DNA of 64,000 nucleotides. Origin: an uncultured Bacteroidales bacterium (lineage in GTDB: Bacteria; Bacteroidota; Bacteroidia; Bacteroidales; Paludibacteraceae). This document shows positions 25,931 to 35,034 of the stretch, one piece after another (the first letter of the stretch is position 1; every line of letters starts with the position of its first letter). The stretch lies in contig CAIWCC010000215.1 of the NCBI GenBank assembly GCA_903911085.1, positions 19,618-83,617 on the forward strand, read 5' to 3'. The position numbers and the translations under genes were made by a program. The notes beneath the pieces were generated by a model. The model saw only the letters and a list, made by a program, of their open reading frames with translations, made no database searches and had not been told where the DNA came from.

Positions 25931-27037
25931 TTAATTAACTACTTCTAATTTTAAATCATCAAACCATGCTTCTTCATGGATTGTTCCAATTTGAATTGTA
26001 AAGGTTGATTGATCTGCTAAACATTCAAAAAAATCTTCCTTATAAATCCACTCATCTGATATTGATTCAATATCTATTCCAGCACCAAAATTTGAAGCGA
26101 AAACGACTCCCACTCCCGTTTCAGCAACATAAGCCATCATTCCATTGTATTTTTTACCATGTTGTTTTATCCAACAAGATAGTTTGTAAGTTTTGCCCTT
26201 TTTGAATGGAATGTTTGAAACTACTTTAGTAAATACAGATCCATTAAACGAATTAATTGAAGTGTCTCTTACAATATGAAGGCTACTCTCACCATGTTTT
26301 TTTTCAATTGTAGAGTATTCTTTTATTTTTGCAGTACAATTATTTATCCAACTCTTATTGGTTTGATCTTCAAAATCTCCATTTATAATATAGTTATACA
26401 CATTTGTTGTAGAGTTCACAATGTTGCTACCACCAAGACGCCCATAATCATTCATAACATAAATCCGATAAAAATACTTCGTATTTGGTGACACTTCATT
26501 ATCTTCAAATGTAGTATCATTATTGGATGTAGAAACGTGAACTAATACACCTGTTGATTCGTCTAAACCAGAATTTAAATGTCTATATAGTTTGTATTCT
26601 CTAAAATCTGTAGCATTCGTTTTATTCCAGATTAACTTTAATGAGGTTGATTCTACTTTTGTAATATCAAATAATTTAATTGGAATTGGCAATTTTAAAT
26701 TTGAAATTATAGTATCATTTTTGACGCTAATTTTTGAGTGATATTCAGAAAAACTACCATCTTCTTTATTGTTAATTACTCGTAAATCGAAATTACCTAA
26801 AGGTACATTGTTAATCTCAAAATATCCATCGCTATTTGTAACTGTTAGAAAATTATTTGTACTGTCAAGTGAAATATTTGCATTTACAACAGGAATTCCA
26901 GAACTTCTTATATAACCCGATACTTTGAATGACTCAGTATCAATAGATTGATCCTTAGAACACTGAACAGTTAATAGTGTCAGAATAAACACTAATAAAT
27001 ATAATTTTAAAAATTCTATTTTTTTTTGTAAAAGCAT
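25931..27037 (-). CDS. Surface lipoprotein with carboxypeptidase-regulatory, FN3 and carbohydrate-binding-like domains
   Basis: About 368 residues from the start MLLQKKIEFLK, giving a standard signal and lipobox LTVQC. A CarboxypepD-regulatory-like beta sandwich follows (VSGYIRSSGIPVVNANISLD), then a fibronectin III-like segment (STSLKLIWNKTNATDFREYK, NTKYFYRIYVMND), then a C-terminal jelly roll resembling CBM4/9 (NGDFEDQTNKSWINN onward). It is therefore likely exported to the cell surface, unusual in the middle of a cytosolic sugar-nucleotide operon. It may hold or modify the polysaccharide; that is inference. Gaps to neighbours are short (17 and 62 bp). Confidence 0.75.
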   Translation of the reverse strand: MLLQKKIEFLKLYLLVFILTLLTVQCSKDQSIDTESFKVSGYIRSSGIPVVNANISLDSTNNFLTVTNSDGYFEINNVPLGNFDLRVINNKEDGSFSEYHSKISVKNDTIISNLKLPIPIKLFDITKVESTSLKLIWNKTNATDFREYKLYRHLNSGLDESTGVLVHVSTSNNDTTFEDNEVSPNTKYFYRIYVMNDYGRLGGSNIVNSTTNVYNYIINGDFEDQTNKSWINNCTAKIKEYSTIEKKHGESSLHIVRDTSINSFNGSVFTKVVSNIPFKKGKTYKLSCWIKQHGKKYNGMMAYVAETGVGVVFASNFGAGIDIESISDEWIYKEDFFECLADQSTFTIQIGTIHEEAWFDDLKLEVVN

Positions 27038-27099
27038 TATTTCAGGTTGTTTTCTTTTTATATTGATTTGTAATAATAATATTATCACAAAGTGCTACA

Positions 27100-28230
27100 T
27101 TATACTTCTTCAAAAAAAGTGTCTCCATCATCGCTATTATACCATTCATTAATCCAAAATTGAGTATATAATTCTTCATCTCCTATATTTTTTATATTGT
27201 GGGTATACCAAATTGGCATATCTACGTAGGATGGTTCGTTTCCATCTAAATTGAAGTATAAAACTTCATCTGTTCCAATTTTTCGTAACTGAATTAATGC
27301 TTTCCCTTTAATAACAGTAAAACGTTCTATTTTTCGAGTGTGATAATGATTGCCACGAGTTATGCCTGGCAAGGTTGTTGAAAATGAAACTTGACCACCA
27401 ACACCTAACTTAATGGTTTCAACAAAAACTCCTCGAGAATCTTTGTGTTGAATTAATTTTACTGGAAAGTGATATGCGTGATCAATGTAACAACGAAATG
27501 TGTTAAATAAATTTACTTCGTCTACTGTCGATAAAAAAGGAATAAACCCTCGTTCAAAATATTGATTCTTAAATGCTTCAAAAAGGTTTAGTATTTCTGA
27601 AACTGATTTGTTAAAATCGAAAGGAACTTTATCTCTTTCAATACATGGAGCCGATAGAGTTTTAAATTTTGTAATTTTAGAAACAATATATTTGCACAAC
27701 GAACCTACATAAATTAATTCAACATTGCTGTCATGCAATACTTTTGGTGTTTCGCCATGCGTTAATTTGTAGCAAAAGGTTGCAACAAAAGAATTGTAAT
27801 TTGGCAAACCAAAAGGACCATAAACATTGGGAACTACCATACCTGTAAATGAAGCACCATTTTTAATTGCCCAATTTTCTAATAATTGGCGTCCATCGCG
27901 CTTAGATTTTCCATAAAGATTATCAAGCTCTTCTTGTGTTGACGATGAAAATAATACATACGGACAACTGTTAGTTGATTCCATAGCCATTATTAACTGT
28001 TTACATAAGCCCACGTTTGTGTAATAAAGTACTTCAATATCTTCATGACGATTTATTGCTGCCAAATGCACAATAACATCACACTGTTTAACAAAAGTTT
28101 CTAATTTCTCAAAAGATTGAAAAAAAATATCCTCAAAAGGAATACGTTCAATATATGGTAGTAGTCCTAGTTCGTTATATAAGTGAGTTCCAACAAATCC
28201 AGCTTGTCCTGTAATACCAATTTTTAGCAT
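27100..28230 (-). CDS. capF: CapF/WbjC-like bifunctional UDP-sugar reductase/epimerase
   Basis: 376 residues. The N-terminal short-chain dehydrogenase domain has KIGITGQAGFVGTHLYNELG (3-22) and FSSSTQEELDNLYGKSKRDG. The C-terminal cupin (about 250-376) has GNHYHTRKIERFTVIKGKAL, with His residues that would bind metal. This two-domain layout is the hallmark of CapF, the second enzyme of UDP-L-FucNAc synthesis (C-3 epimerisation and C-4 reduction). It lies between capE upstream and the lipoprotein gene downstream. Confidence 0.93.
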   Translation of the reverse strand: MLKIGITGQAGFVGTHLYNELGLLPYIERIPFEDIFFQSFEKLETFVKQCDVIVHLAAINRHEDIEVLYYTNVGLCKQLIMAMESTNSCPYVLFSSSTQEELDNLYGKSKRDGRQLLENWAIKNGASFTGMVVPNVYGPFGLPNYNSFVATFCYKLTHGETPKVLHDSNVELIYVGSLCKYIVSKITKFKTLSAPCIERDKVPFDFNKSVSEILNLFEAFKNQYFERGFIPFLSTVDEVNLFNTFRCYIDHAYHFPVKLIQHKDSRGVFVETIKLGVGGQVSFSTTLPGITRGNHYHTRKIERFTVIKGKALIQLRKIGTDEVLYFNLDGNEPSYVDMPIWYTHNIKNIGDEELYTQFWINEWYNSDDGDTFFEEV

Positions 28231-28302
28231 AGTTTTATTTTACAATTCATTATAAATCAACAGCAATGTCTATGAAATTGAACAGCAAATTTAATTTATA
28301 AG

Positions 28303-29319
28303 TTAATATTGTGTTTTTCCATCTTTTACAAAGTCCAACTTCAACAACAATTGCTTCATACTCTCTACATCAAGTCTAGCTGTGTTGTGCGAATGATAAT
28401 CATCTATTGCTGAAATTTCCTCTTTGCCCTCAATAAAGTATTTATCATAATTCAAATCTCTATTATCGGCAGGTATACGGAAATAATTGACCATATCAGT
28501 CGATTTAGCCATTTCTTCACGTGTAACCAATGTTTCATATAATTTCTCTCCATGACGCGTACCAATAACTCTAATTTTTGAGTCTGATTTGTACAACTCA
28601 ACCAATGCTTTAGCTAACACTTCAAGAGTAGCAGCTGGAGCCTTCTGAACAAATAAGTCGCCATTTTTTCCATGCTCGAATGCGTATAAGACTAAATCCA
28701 CAGCATCGTCCAAGGTCATCATAAAGCGTGTCATATTAGCATCAGTTATAGTAATGTCTTTTCCAGTTGTCATTTGGTCTACCCACAATGGAATAACTGA
28801 ACCTCGACTAGCCATTACATTTCCATATCGGGTACAGCAGATTGTTGTTGTTGAATTTTCGCCCAAAGAGCGTGCTTTGGCTATAGCCACCTTTTCCATC
28901 ATGGCCTTACTAATTCCCATTGCATTAATTGGATAAGCGGCTTTATCTGTACTGAGTACTATCATGCGTTTTACTTCATGTTCAACAGCCGAATCAAGTA
29001 CGTTTTGAGTGCCAAGTATATTTGTGTTTACTGCTTCAATTGGAAAAAATTCACATGAAGGCACCTGTTTGAGTGCTGCTGCATGAAAAATGAAATCTAC
29101 GCCGTGCATTGCATTATCTACACTTCGTTTATCTCTCACATCTCCAATGTAAAATTTCACCTTGGGATTTTGAATATCATGACGCATATCGTCCTGTTTT
29201 TTTTCATCTCGGCTAAAAATACGAATTTCTTTTATGTCAGAATTTAGAAAACGTTTTAGAACTGCATTTCCGAACGAACCAGTTCCTCCTGTAATTAGTA
29301 AGGTTTTATCTTTAAACAT
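28303..29319 (-). CDS. capE: CapE/WbjB-like UDP-GlcNAc 4,6-dehydratase, 5-inverting
   Basis: 338 residues, polysaccharide biosynthesis family. The NADP-binding start is LLITGGTGSFGNAVLKRF (6-23). The catalytic region reads AMGISKAMMEKVAIAKA, with Met in place of the usual Tyr before Lys, as in the inverting FlaA1/CapE/WbjB group. RYGNVMASRGSVIPLW and RFMMTLDDAVDLV follow. It opens UDP-L-FucNAc synthesis from UDP-GlcNAc. It follows a glycosyltransferase by 1 bp and precedes capF by 72 bp. Confidence 0.94.
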   Translation of the reverse strand: MFKDKTLLITGGTGSFGNAVLKRFLNSDIKEIRIFSRDEKKQDDMRHDIQNPKVKFYIGDVRDKRSVDNAMHGVDFIFHAAALKQVPSCEFFPIEAVNTNILGTQNVLDSAVEHEVKRMIVLSTDKAAYPINAMGISKAMMEKVAIAKARSLGENSTTTICCTRYGNVMASRGSVIPLWVDQMTTGKDITITDANMTRFMMTLDDAVDLVLYAFEHGKNGDLFVQKAPAATLEVLAKALVELYKSDSKIRVIGTRHGEKLYETLVTREEMAKSTDMVNYFRIPADNRDLNYDKYFIEGKEEISAIDDYHSHNTARLDVESMKQLLLKLDFVKDGKTQY

Positions 29320-29320
29320 A

Positions 29321-30340
29321 TTATCGAAGTATTATTCTTTTAAAATCTGTTTTCCTTAAATTATACGAAAAATTATCTATTACATATTGCTCGCCAGCCT
29401 TTAAAAAAACAGAATCAATATTCTGTATTTGATTGTGCAAATTGTCTATTTGCTTTTTTAAATCTTTATTAATGTCAATCTGAATACCATGTTTACCTAC
29501 GCTATCAATTAATCCACCCTTACCTGAGTTGATAACTATATTTTGAGCAGCCAATGCTTCGGTTGCGGCAATACCAAATCCCTCATATTTTGAAAGTTGC
29601 ATATAATAGCGACTCGATAAAAGCAAATTTATTTTGGTTGTTTCATCTACTTCATCAGTGAATATTACCTTTTCAGTTATGTTTAATTGTTTACAAAGCT
29701 CAACGAGAAAATCTGTGCCATCTCCTTTTTTCCCAATAACAATGAACATAGAATTTTGATATTCACTGTATTTTGTACTAAGTTCGGAAAACACTCTTAA
29801 AGCCAAATCTACACCTTTTCTTATTACGTTTACTTCTCCACCCATCCATACTATTGTCGAAAAATCATTTCCTTTGTTTTGAGGATTACTACACAAAAAG
29901 TTCTCAACTTCGATAGTATGAAATGACAAAATGACTTTCTTTGGTAATACTCCATTATATATTTTTTTTACATTAGCCATGTCAGTTGTTGACACCAAAA
30001 TACACTTTGTAGAACAAAAACAACAAAGTTTAAAAAATACTTTCTGAATTTTATACCTTTTGGGTGTTGCATAAGTTATATCTAAATCATCAATTCCCCC
30101 AGTAAAATATGCAGGCTTCCCTAAAATTCGTGCTATCAAAGATACAAAAAAACCATATCTGAAAAAATAAATAAAAGCTAAATCATATTTCCAAAAGAAT
30201 AAAAAATCAATTATTCTATTGGTAACTGAAACATCAAACCCTAAGCTTTTTAATAGACTAATGTCAGTTTTGTAAAATTTTTGCGTTTCAAATAGCTCAA
30301 TATTGGAAACGCTAGAATAAAATAAGATTTTATTTTTCAT
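29321..30340 (-). CDS. Family 4 glycosyltransferase
   Basis: 339 residues. The C-terminal half includes IVWMGGEVNVIRKGVDLALR (about 166-185) and MQLSKYEGFGIAATEALAAQ (about 257-276), the GT4 nucleotide-binding signature. The N-terminal half is poorly conserved. It overlaps the preceding glycosyltransferase gene by 11 bp and the next gene follows after 1 bp, so it is in the same operon as capE. The sugar and linkage are unknown. Confidence 0.86.
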   Translation of the reverse strand: MKNKILFYSSVSNIELFETQKFYKTDISLLKSLGFDVSVTNRIIDFLFFWKYDLAFIYFFRYGFFVSLIARILGKPAYFTGGIDDLDITYATPKRYKIQKVFFKLCCFCSTKCILVSTTDMANVKKIYNGVLPKKVILSFHTIEVENFLCSNPQNKGNDFSTIVWMGGEVNVIRKGVDLALRVFSELSTKYSEYQNSMFIVIGKKGDGTDFLVELCKQLNITEKVIFTDEVDETTKINLLLSSRYYMQLSKYEGFGIAATEALAAQNIVINSGKGGLIDSVGKHGIQIDINKDLKKQIDNLHNQIQNIDSVFLKAGEQYVIDNFSYNLRKTDFKRIILR

Positions 30341-31478
30341 TTAATAAATTCAAAAACAATGTGTTCCATAATTTCATAACTTCGTCTTGCGAAAATCTTT
30401 TGATATTTTCTCGAGCAACAAGACCCATACGTTTTCTTAATTCTTTATTCTCAATTAAATCAATTAAGTGCTCACTTGTGGATTTGACATCACCAATTTC
30501 CACTAAATAACCATCTTCATTATTTGTAATAATATCTCTCGGTCCACAGGGACAGCTAAAAGATACAACAGGTAAACCACATGCCATAGCTTCTACCAAA
30601 ACCATTGGAAATCCCTCATATCGTGAGGTCATTAAATAAATGCTGCAATTTAATAACTCGGTTTCTATTTTCGAGGTTGGATCTTTAATTAATATTACCT
30701 CATCCATTTTAGCAAACGATATTTGTTGTTTGATATCATTTACTTTACTACCGTTACCAAATACAATAAGTTTCCAATCAGGATGTTTTTCTTTAATCGG
30801 TTTCCAAATATCCACTAAATAATCATATCCCTTTTGTGGTTCCATTCGCCCAACAGAAATAACATATTTATTTTCCAAGTCAGCATTATATGTGGAAAAA
30901 AATGATGTCGAATTGGGAATAACATTTAAATTTGGCAATTCTCCCCATAATGCAGCATCTTCGTGCGTAAGTACAACAAATGAGTCTAGTTTCTTTATGT
31001 TTTTAAGTTCTGTATTTGACCTTCGTCTGTAAACAATCTTTTTAAGGTAACTTGAATGTGATTCCAAAAGCATCTGTTCTCTAACTTGACGACTAAAATG
31101 ATATTCAAACACCTTTTTACTACCATCATTTATATTTGGTAAAAATGAAATTACACGCCCCATTAGACTTATGACAATGTCGGCTTTTATTTCATTTAAT
31201 AATAAACCTAATTTTCGTTTGCATTTTTTTTGTTTATTCAAAAATGAAAAAATGCGTTTTAATATTGGATATTCGTAATATAAATCAAAATTTATTGATA
31301 AATCATAGTGAGATATTTTATTTGATAACTCATAATAAGGTTTTCGTCCTCGTTGGTCTGTGGTAATGATAATTACTTCGTAACCAAAAGTTTCAGCTAA
31401 GTAGTTTGCTTTAATCGTTAGAATTCGCTCCATCCCAGCCGAATTATAAGTACCATGTATAATATACACTATTTTCAT
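30330..31478 (-). CDS. Family 4 glycosyltransferase (amylovoran AmsD-like)
   Basis: 382 residues. The N-terminus KIVYIIHGTYNSAGMERILT has the acceptor-side glycine loop, and the C-terminus has VISVGRMEPQKGYDYLVDIW (about 209-228) and MTSRYEGFPMVLVEAMACGLP (around 287-307; EGFPMVLVEAMACGLP is the classic GT4 signature). FSCPCGPRDIITNNEDGYLV follows. It adds a sugar to the lipid-linked repeat unit. It lies 3 bp downstream of the second polymerase gene. Confidence 0.9.
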   Translation of the reverse strand: MKIVYIIHGTYNSAGMERILTIKANYLAETFGYEVIIITTDQRGRKPYYELSNKISHYDLSINFDLYYEYPILKRIFSFLNKQKKCKRKLGLLLNEIKADIVISLMGRVISFLPNINDGSKKVFEYHFSRQVREQMLLESHSSYLKKIVYRRRSNTELKNIKKLDSFVVLTHEDAALWGELPNLNVIPNSTSFFSTYNADLENKYVISVGRMEPQKGYDYLVDIWKPIKEKHPDWKLIVFGNGSKVNDIKQQISFAKMDEVILIKDPTSKIETELLNCSIYLMTSRYEGFPMVLVEAMACGLPVVSFSCPCGPRDIITNNEDGYLVEIGDVKSTSEHLIDLIENKELRKRMGLVARENIKRFSQDEVMKLWNTLFLNLLNEK

Positions 31479-31481
31479 GCA

Positions 31482-32552
31482 CTAAAATTTTAGAAACCAT
31501 GTTTTATATGGAATAAATGAATAATTCCAAGTGGTAATGAAGCTTGCGAAAATTCCAATATAAGCTATTAATAAAATTCCAAAAACAGCAATTCTGAAAT
31601 AATCATTTTTTATTGCTTTAAGAATTATTGGTATTAGTAATATATCAAAAATTGTAAAATAAGTACCTCCTCTACCCGAAATTTGAGGTAAAAATGCAAA
31701 TGCTATATACATTAGAAATGACAAAAAGTAAATATTGAAAATGAAGAGGTACATTGGACTTTTAAATTTTGATATTTCCGGTTTAAATATGATGAATAAG
31801 ATTATTATTAGTAATCGGACTATTATAATTGGAATGCTGATTCCCATTTGACCTTTATCTTCTTGATAGTAAGTCATTTTTTCACCCACAAAACCCGGTA
31901 AAATTTCAGACAATTTCGAAATTGCGGGTTCGATGGTGAAATAACACAGTATAGCAACTAAAAATAATATAAAATAAAAATACCACTTATGAATCTTTAT
32001 TGGAATGATAAGTAACAATAAGAATAAAAGAGCCGAATAATGAAATAATGATGCAATAACAACTAAAAAAATAAATATCCTTTTATTTGAAAAATATAAA
32101 ATTGAAAATAATGTTATCGACATGGCAAGTGCTTGTCGAATTTGACCCATTTCGAAATTTAAGTAATAGGATAGAAAAAAGAACAATAATGAAACTATCG
32201 GGAAAGGCGAAATTATTATTATTGTTCTAAACTTAATTAACAGTGTTGCTGTACCCATTAAGAAAATTAGAAAAATATATGAAGGCGAAATTACGTTCGC
32301 AATTATATATCCTGGCTCAAATTGTAAGTCCGAAAAAATATCTTTTAAGTCGTTATAATGAAGTAGGTTATATGCATCTTCATAAGCGTCATAGTCAAAT
32401 CCAACTGAACGTATAGCAACTAGTATAATAAGTGGCAGAAAACAAAAAAGATATTCAAATAAATTGATACTAGTCTTTCCTGCTCGATTTTTCAACAAAT
32501 CAACTAATGAGAATATTGTTAATAAAATTATTATGGCTAAATATAGCTCCAT
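31482..32552 (-). CDS. EpsG-type polysaccharide polymerase (Wzy), second copy
   Basis: 356 residues with ten or more membrane segments. The pattern NFEMGQIRQALAMSITLFSI (about 132-151, Arg in IRQALA) and the early acidic loop SVGFDYDAYEDAYNLL match EpsG-like polymerases. It would join repeat units in the periplasm. It precedes two glycosyltransferases by a few bases. Together with the polymerase at 15924-17027 it means the locus encodes two polymerases, probably for two different polysaccharides. Confidence 0.83.
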   Translation of the reverse strand: MELYLAIIILLTIFSLVDLLKNRAGKTSINLFEYLFCFLPLIILVAIRSVGFDYDAYEDAYNLLHYNDLKDIFSDLQFEPGYIIANVISPSYIFLIFLMGTATLLIKFRTIIIISPFPIVSLLFFFLSYYLNFEMGQIRQALAMSITLFSILYFSNKRIFIFLVVIASLFHYSALLFLLLLIIPIKIHKWYFYFILFLVAILCYFTIEPAISKLSEILPGFVGEKMTYYQEDKGQMGISIPIIIVRLLIIILFIIFKPEISKFKSPMYLFIFNIYFLSFLMYIAFAFLPQISGRGGTYFTIFDILLIPIILKAIKNDYFRIAVFGILLIAYIGIFASFITTWNYSFIPYKTWFLKF

Positions 32553-32718
32553 AGTATCAAAACGTTAATACAAAAATTCAACTCTTGCTTTCAAAAATAT
32601 ACAACCATATTTATTAGTCGTTTTTAATTGTTGTTTTTTGAAAAATGTTTATTGTTTTTGAAAAATATTTTATTGTGAACATTTATATGTATAATAGTCT
32701 TACTATTATTATAACAAA

Positions 32719-34017
32719 TTAAACTAATTTTTCCTCATGTTTTTGGAATAACAAATCTCTGAAAATGAAAATCATTGCAATAAAATACAATAGGTTGTAA
32801 ATGAAATGTGACATCGAAACGCCTTCAATTCCAAATCCGTAATGAATAAATATTCTGGAAAGTATATAATACAACATTCCAAAACCTAATTCTACATAGA
32901 TATATTGTTTAGTCATTGCTTTTGCCAGCATGTTAACTGACAAAGTCATTTTGGCAACCCAAAAAAAATCTCCAAGCAATTGATAAAAAAACAAATCAGC
33001 CATTGAAGAGAACTGATGAGTAAATAAAATGTCGATGATCATATCTCGAAAGATATAAAGACCCAATATCATTATAAATGTTATTGATAACATTAACTTC
33101 ATTCCTGATAATATTTCAGTTCGAAGTGTTTTATTATCAATTATTTCAGACAGCCTTGGTAAATAAAATGTTGCTATTGCTGTACCAATTAAAGCTGAAA
33201 TTAATAATGAAATTCTATTCATTCCATCCCAAATGCCTGCCGAATCAACCGATATTTCATTAATAATAGTAGTTCGTGTTAAAATATTTACCAATGGCCA
33301 AATCAATGCAATAAATGCCATTAAGGAAAATGAAAATAATTGCTTTCCAATAATTTTCGAATAATTAAACTTGAAATTTCTAATACTAAATAAATTATTT
33401 CTTCTAACGATATTTATTGTTATCAAAATTACGATTGATTGATAGGTGGCTAATGCAAGTAACGCACCATACATTCTGTAAAAATATACTAATATAACTG
33501 TAAATATCAATCCGCATACTGATGAAATTAAATTGATAAGTATGAACTTGTCATACAATTTCATTCCGTTGATAATTGATAAAAAAAAGCTGTTTAATGC
33601 ATATAAAGTAATTGTTAATGATACGATATAAATTATAGAAATATATGTCAAGTCAGAGAATAAAAGCAAACAAATTGATTTTGCAAATATTATTATGCCT
33701 ATAGCTGTTACAATCGAAGATATCAACGTTATGTATAAGGCAGTATTAACATAGCTCTCATATTTAGACTTCTCAGACTTAAATTCAGATACATATTTAA
33801 CTATCCCATTCGAAATACCACCAGATGAAGTAATGGTAGCTAGAGTCATCAAATTGTTAAACTGCCCAATTAGGGCTACTCCTTGTGGTCCAATTAATAC
33901 TGCAACAACTTTTGTAGATATTAAATTAATTACAATTTTGAGAAAATTTGAAAATGCAGTCAATCCTAATACTCTGACAAAATCACGTTTTAATATATTA
34001 ATAATCTTAGCTTTCAA
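32719..34017 (-). CDS. O-antigen translocase/flippase (Wzx), second copy
   Basis: 432 residues, about twelve membrane segments. It has STKVVAVLIGPQGVALIGQF (about 34-53) and TSSGGISNGIVKYVSEF (about 63-79), as in WzxE/O-antigen translocase proteins; it is a different subgroup from the flippase at 17730. It moves the completed lipid-linked unit to the periplasm. It is the first full gene of the second cluster after a 1-kb gap that holds a leader-like RNA and a terminator. Confidence 0.9.
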   Translation of the reverse strand: MKAKIINILKRDFVRVLGLTAFSNFLKIVINLISTKVVAVLIGPQGVALIGQFNNLMTLATITSSGGISNGIVKYVSEFKSEKSKYESYVNTALYITLISSIVTAIGIIIFAKSICLLLFSDLTYISIIYIVSLTITLYALNSFFLSIINGMKLYDKFILINLISSVCGLIFTVILVYFYRMYGALLALATYQSIVILITINIVRRNNLFSIRNFKFNYSKIIGKQLFSFSLMAFIALIWPLVNILTRTTIINEISVDSAGIWDGMNRISLLISALIGTAIATFYLPRLSEIIDNKTLRTEILSGMKLMLSITFIMILGLYIFRDMIIDILFTHQFSSMADLFFYQLLGDFFWVAKMTLSVNMLAKAMTKQYIYVELGFGMLYYILSRIFIHYGFGIEGVSMSHFIYNLLYFIAMIFIFRDLLFQKHEEKLV

Positions 34018-34466
34018 TTTTATATTTACTTTTTATAAATTACTAAAACATCAAAACTTTTACCGAATAGTTTCATTTGTGAATTATCACTTTGATAATA
34101 TCTAAAAATGAACTTATGACGGCTAATACTTAAATTTATTCTTTATTTAAATTCTTGTTTTTTTATAATTATTGAGATTAAATTATAACAAAAATAGGTT
34201 GTCGCAAAATTGCAACAACTGATAGTAGTTAAATTCACGTTGTTCTTTCTAACTTCTAATATAATATTTGAATACTTATCTGTAAACGCCAAAATTCTTG
34301 CGATTTATTTTGAATAGAATTACGAAATAAATTAATTGTTTGATATGTTAAAGTTATATTTCATATTCTATTTGTTTTATTTTAAAATATTCCCATTTAT
34401 ATTTCAGTATTTGTGTTAATGAAAAACGACATAAAACCTTATAATAGTATTTTAAAAATACGAAAT

Positions 34467-34589
34467 TCAATCGATGATTGTTACTTCACTTTTTATAATT
34501 CTACTAAAAACCAATTTTGTTACATGACTTAAACGCTCTTGATTGTTTTTTATTATAGATAAATCAATTTCATCTTCTTTTTTATACAT
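34467..34589 (-). CDS. Small possible protein, 40 residues; may be a gene remnant
   Basis: An ATG frame MYKKEDEIDLSIIKNNQERL running to TGA, starting 15 bp past the T-run of the terminator. The beginning KKEDEIDLSIIK faintly resembles the cytoplasmic N-terminus of chain-length (Wzz-like) proteins (EEIDL...), but there is no membrane segment, so it may be a decayed start of such a gene or chance. No other support. Confidence 0.25.
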   Translation of the reverse strand: MYKKEDEIDLSIIKNNQERLSHVTKLVFSRIIKSEVTIID

Positions 34590-34603
34590 TAAACTACTTA
34601 ATA

Positions 34604-34649
34604 ACTAAAAAAAAGAAACACATAAGTTTGTTAACTAAAGTGTTTCTTT
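34604..34649 (-). terminator. Intrinsic terminator in the leader of the second cluster
   Basis: On the minus strand the 10-bp stem AAAGAAACAC / GTGTTTCTTT (34640-34649 and 34612-34621) with an 18-nt loop is followed directly by a run of T (34604-34611 region). It stands about 110 nt after the putative transcription start and 590 bp before the flippase, so it either ends a small RNA or attenuates the operon. Confidence 0.65.
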
Positions 34650-34759
34650 GAAAGTTTTTTGCAAAAAAAATGATTTATCTTTTACAGTAATCCAATTTAA
34701 ATTAACATTGATAGTTAGTGTTCTTGAATAATGCTCTGGAAATATATTTTTCTTTCAAA
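34647..34759 (-). promoter_or_regulatory. Candidate attenuator leader
   Basis: The predicted transcript begins near 34759 with UUUGAAAG, perfectly complementary to CUUUCAAA (34647-34654) just before and overlapping the foot of the terminator stem. Formation of this long-range pairing could disturb the terminator. This is inferred from complementarity only; no known regulator (UpxY-like) is seen in the window. Confidence 0.35.
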
Positions 34760-34764
34760 CGTTG

Positions 34765-34772
34765 CAAAGATA
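34765..34772 (-). promoter_or_regulatory. -7 promoter element of the second cluster leader
   Basis: TATCTTTG on the minus strand is an exact TAnnTTTG match. A TTTG at 34795-34798 lies 22 bp upstream, near the expected -33 spacing. Transcription would begin near 34759 toward the terminator and the flippase gene. Confidence 0.55.
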
Positions 34773-35034
34773 CTGCTTTTCTAGCAAATATTTGCAAATT
34801 TAATTGTTTAATTAAAAAAAATACACAGTGAAAATGTGAAATTTTGTTGCCCGATTTCAATTTTCATTTCCAATAATATTTATTCTTTCCTTTTTGATTG
34901 CTTGTTTATAAATCTCTGTAAATGAAGTTCTTAATAAAAACACTAGAAGATTGTATTAGAATAAAAATTACAGTTGACTTACTTGAATCGATTACGACAA
35001 CATCTTGTTTATAGTCGAACCAACTGCTAATATA

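Larger units (their letters stand above)
34018..35034. other. Long gap with leader-like elements
   Basis: About 1 kb between the flippase and the dehydrogenase. It holds, on the minus strand, a -7 element (34765-34772), a transcript-sized stretch ending in an intrinsic terminator (34604-34649), and then a 40-codon frame (34467-34589). The remainder (34018-34460) is AT-rich and shows nothing I can name. Confidence 0.55.
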
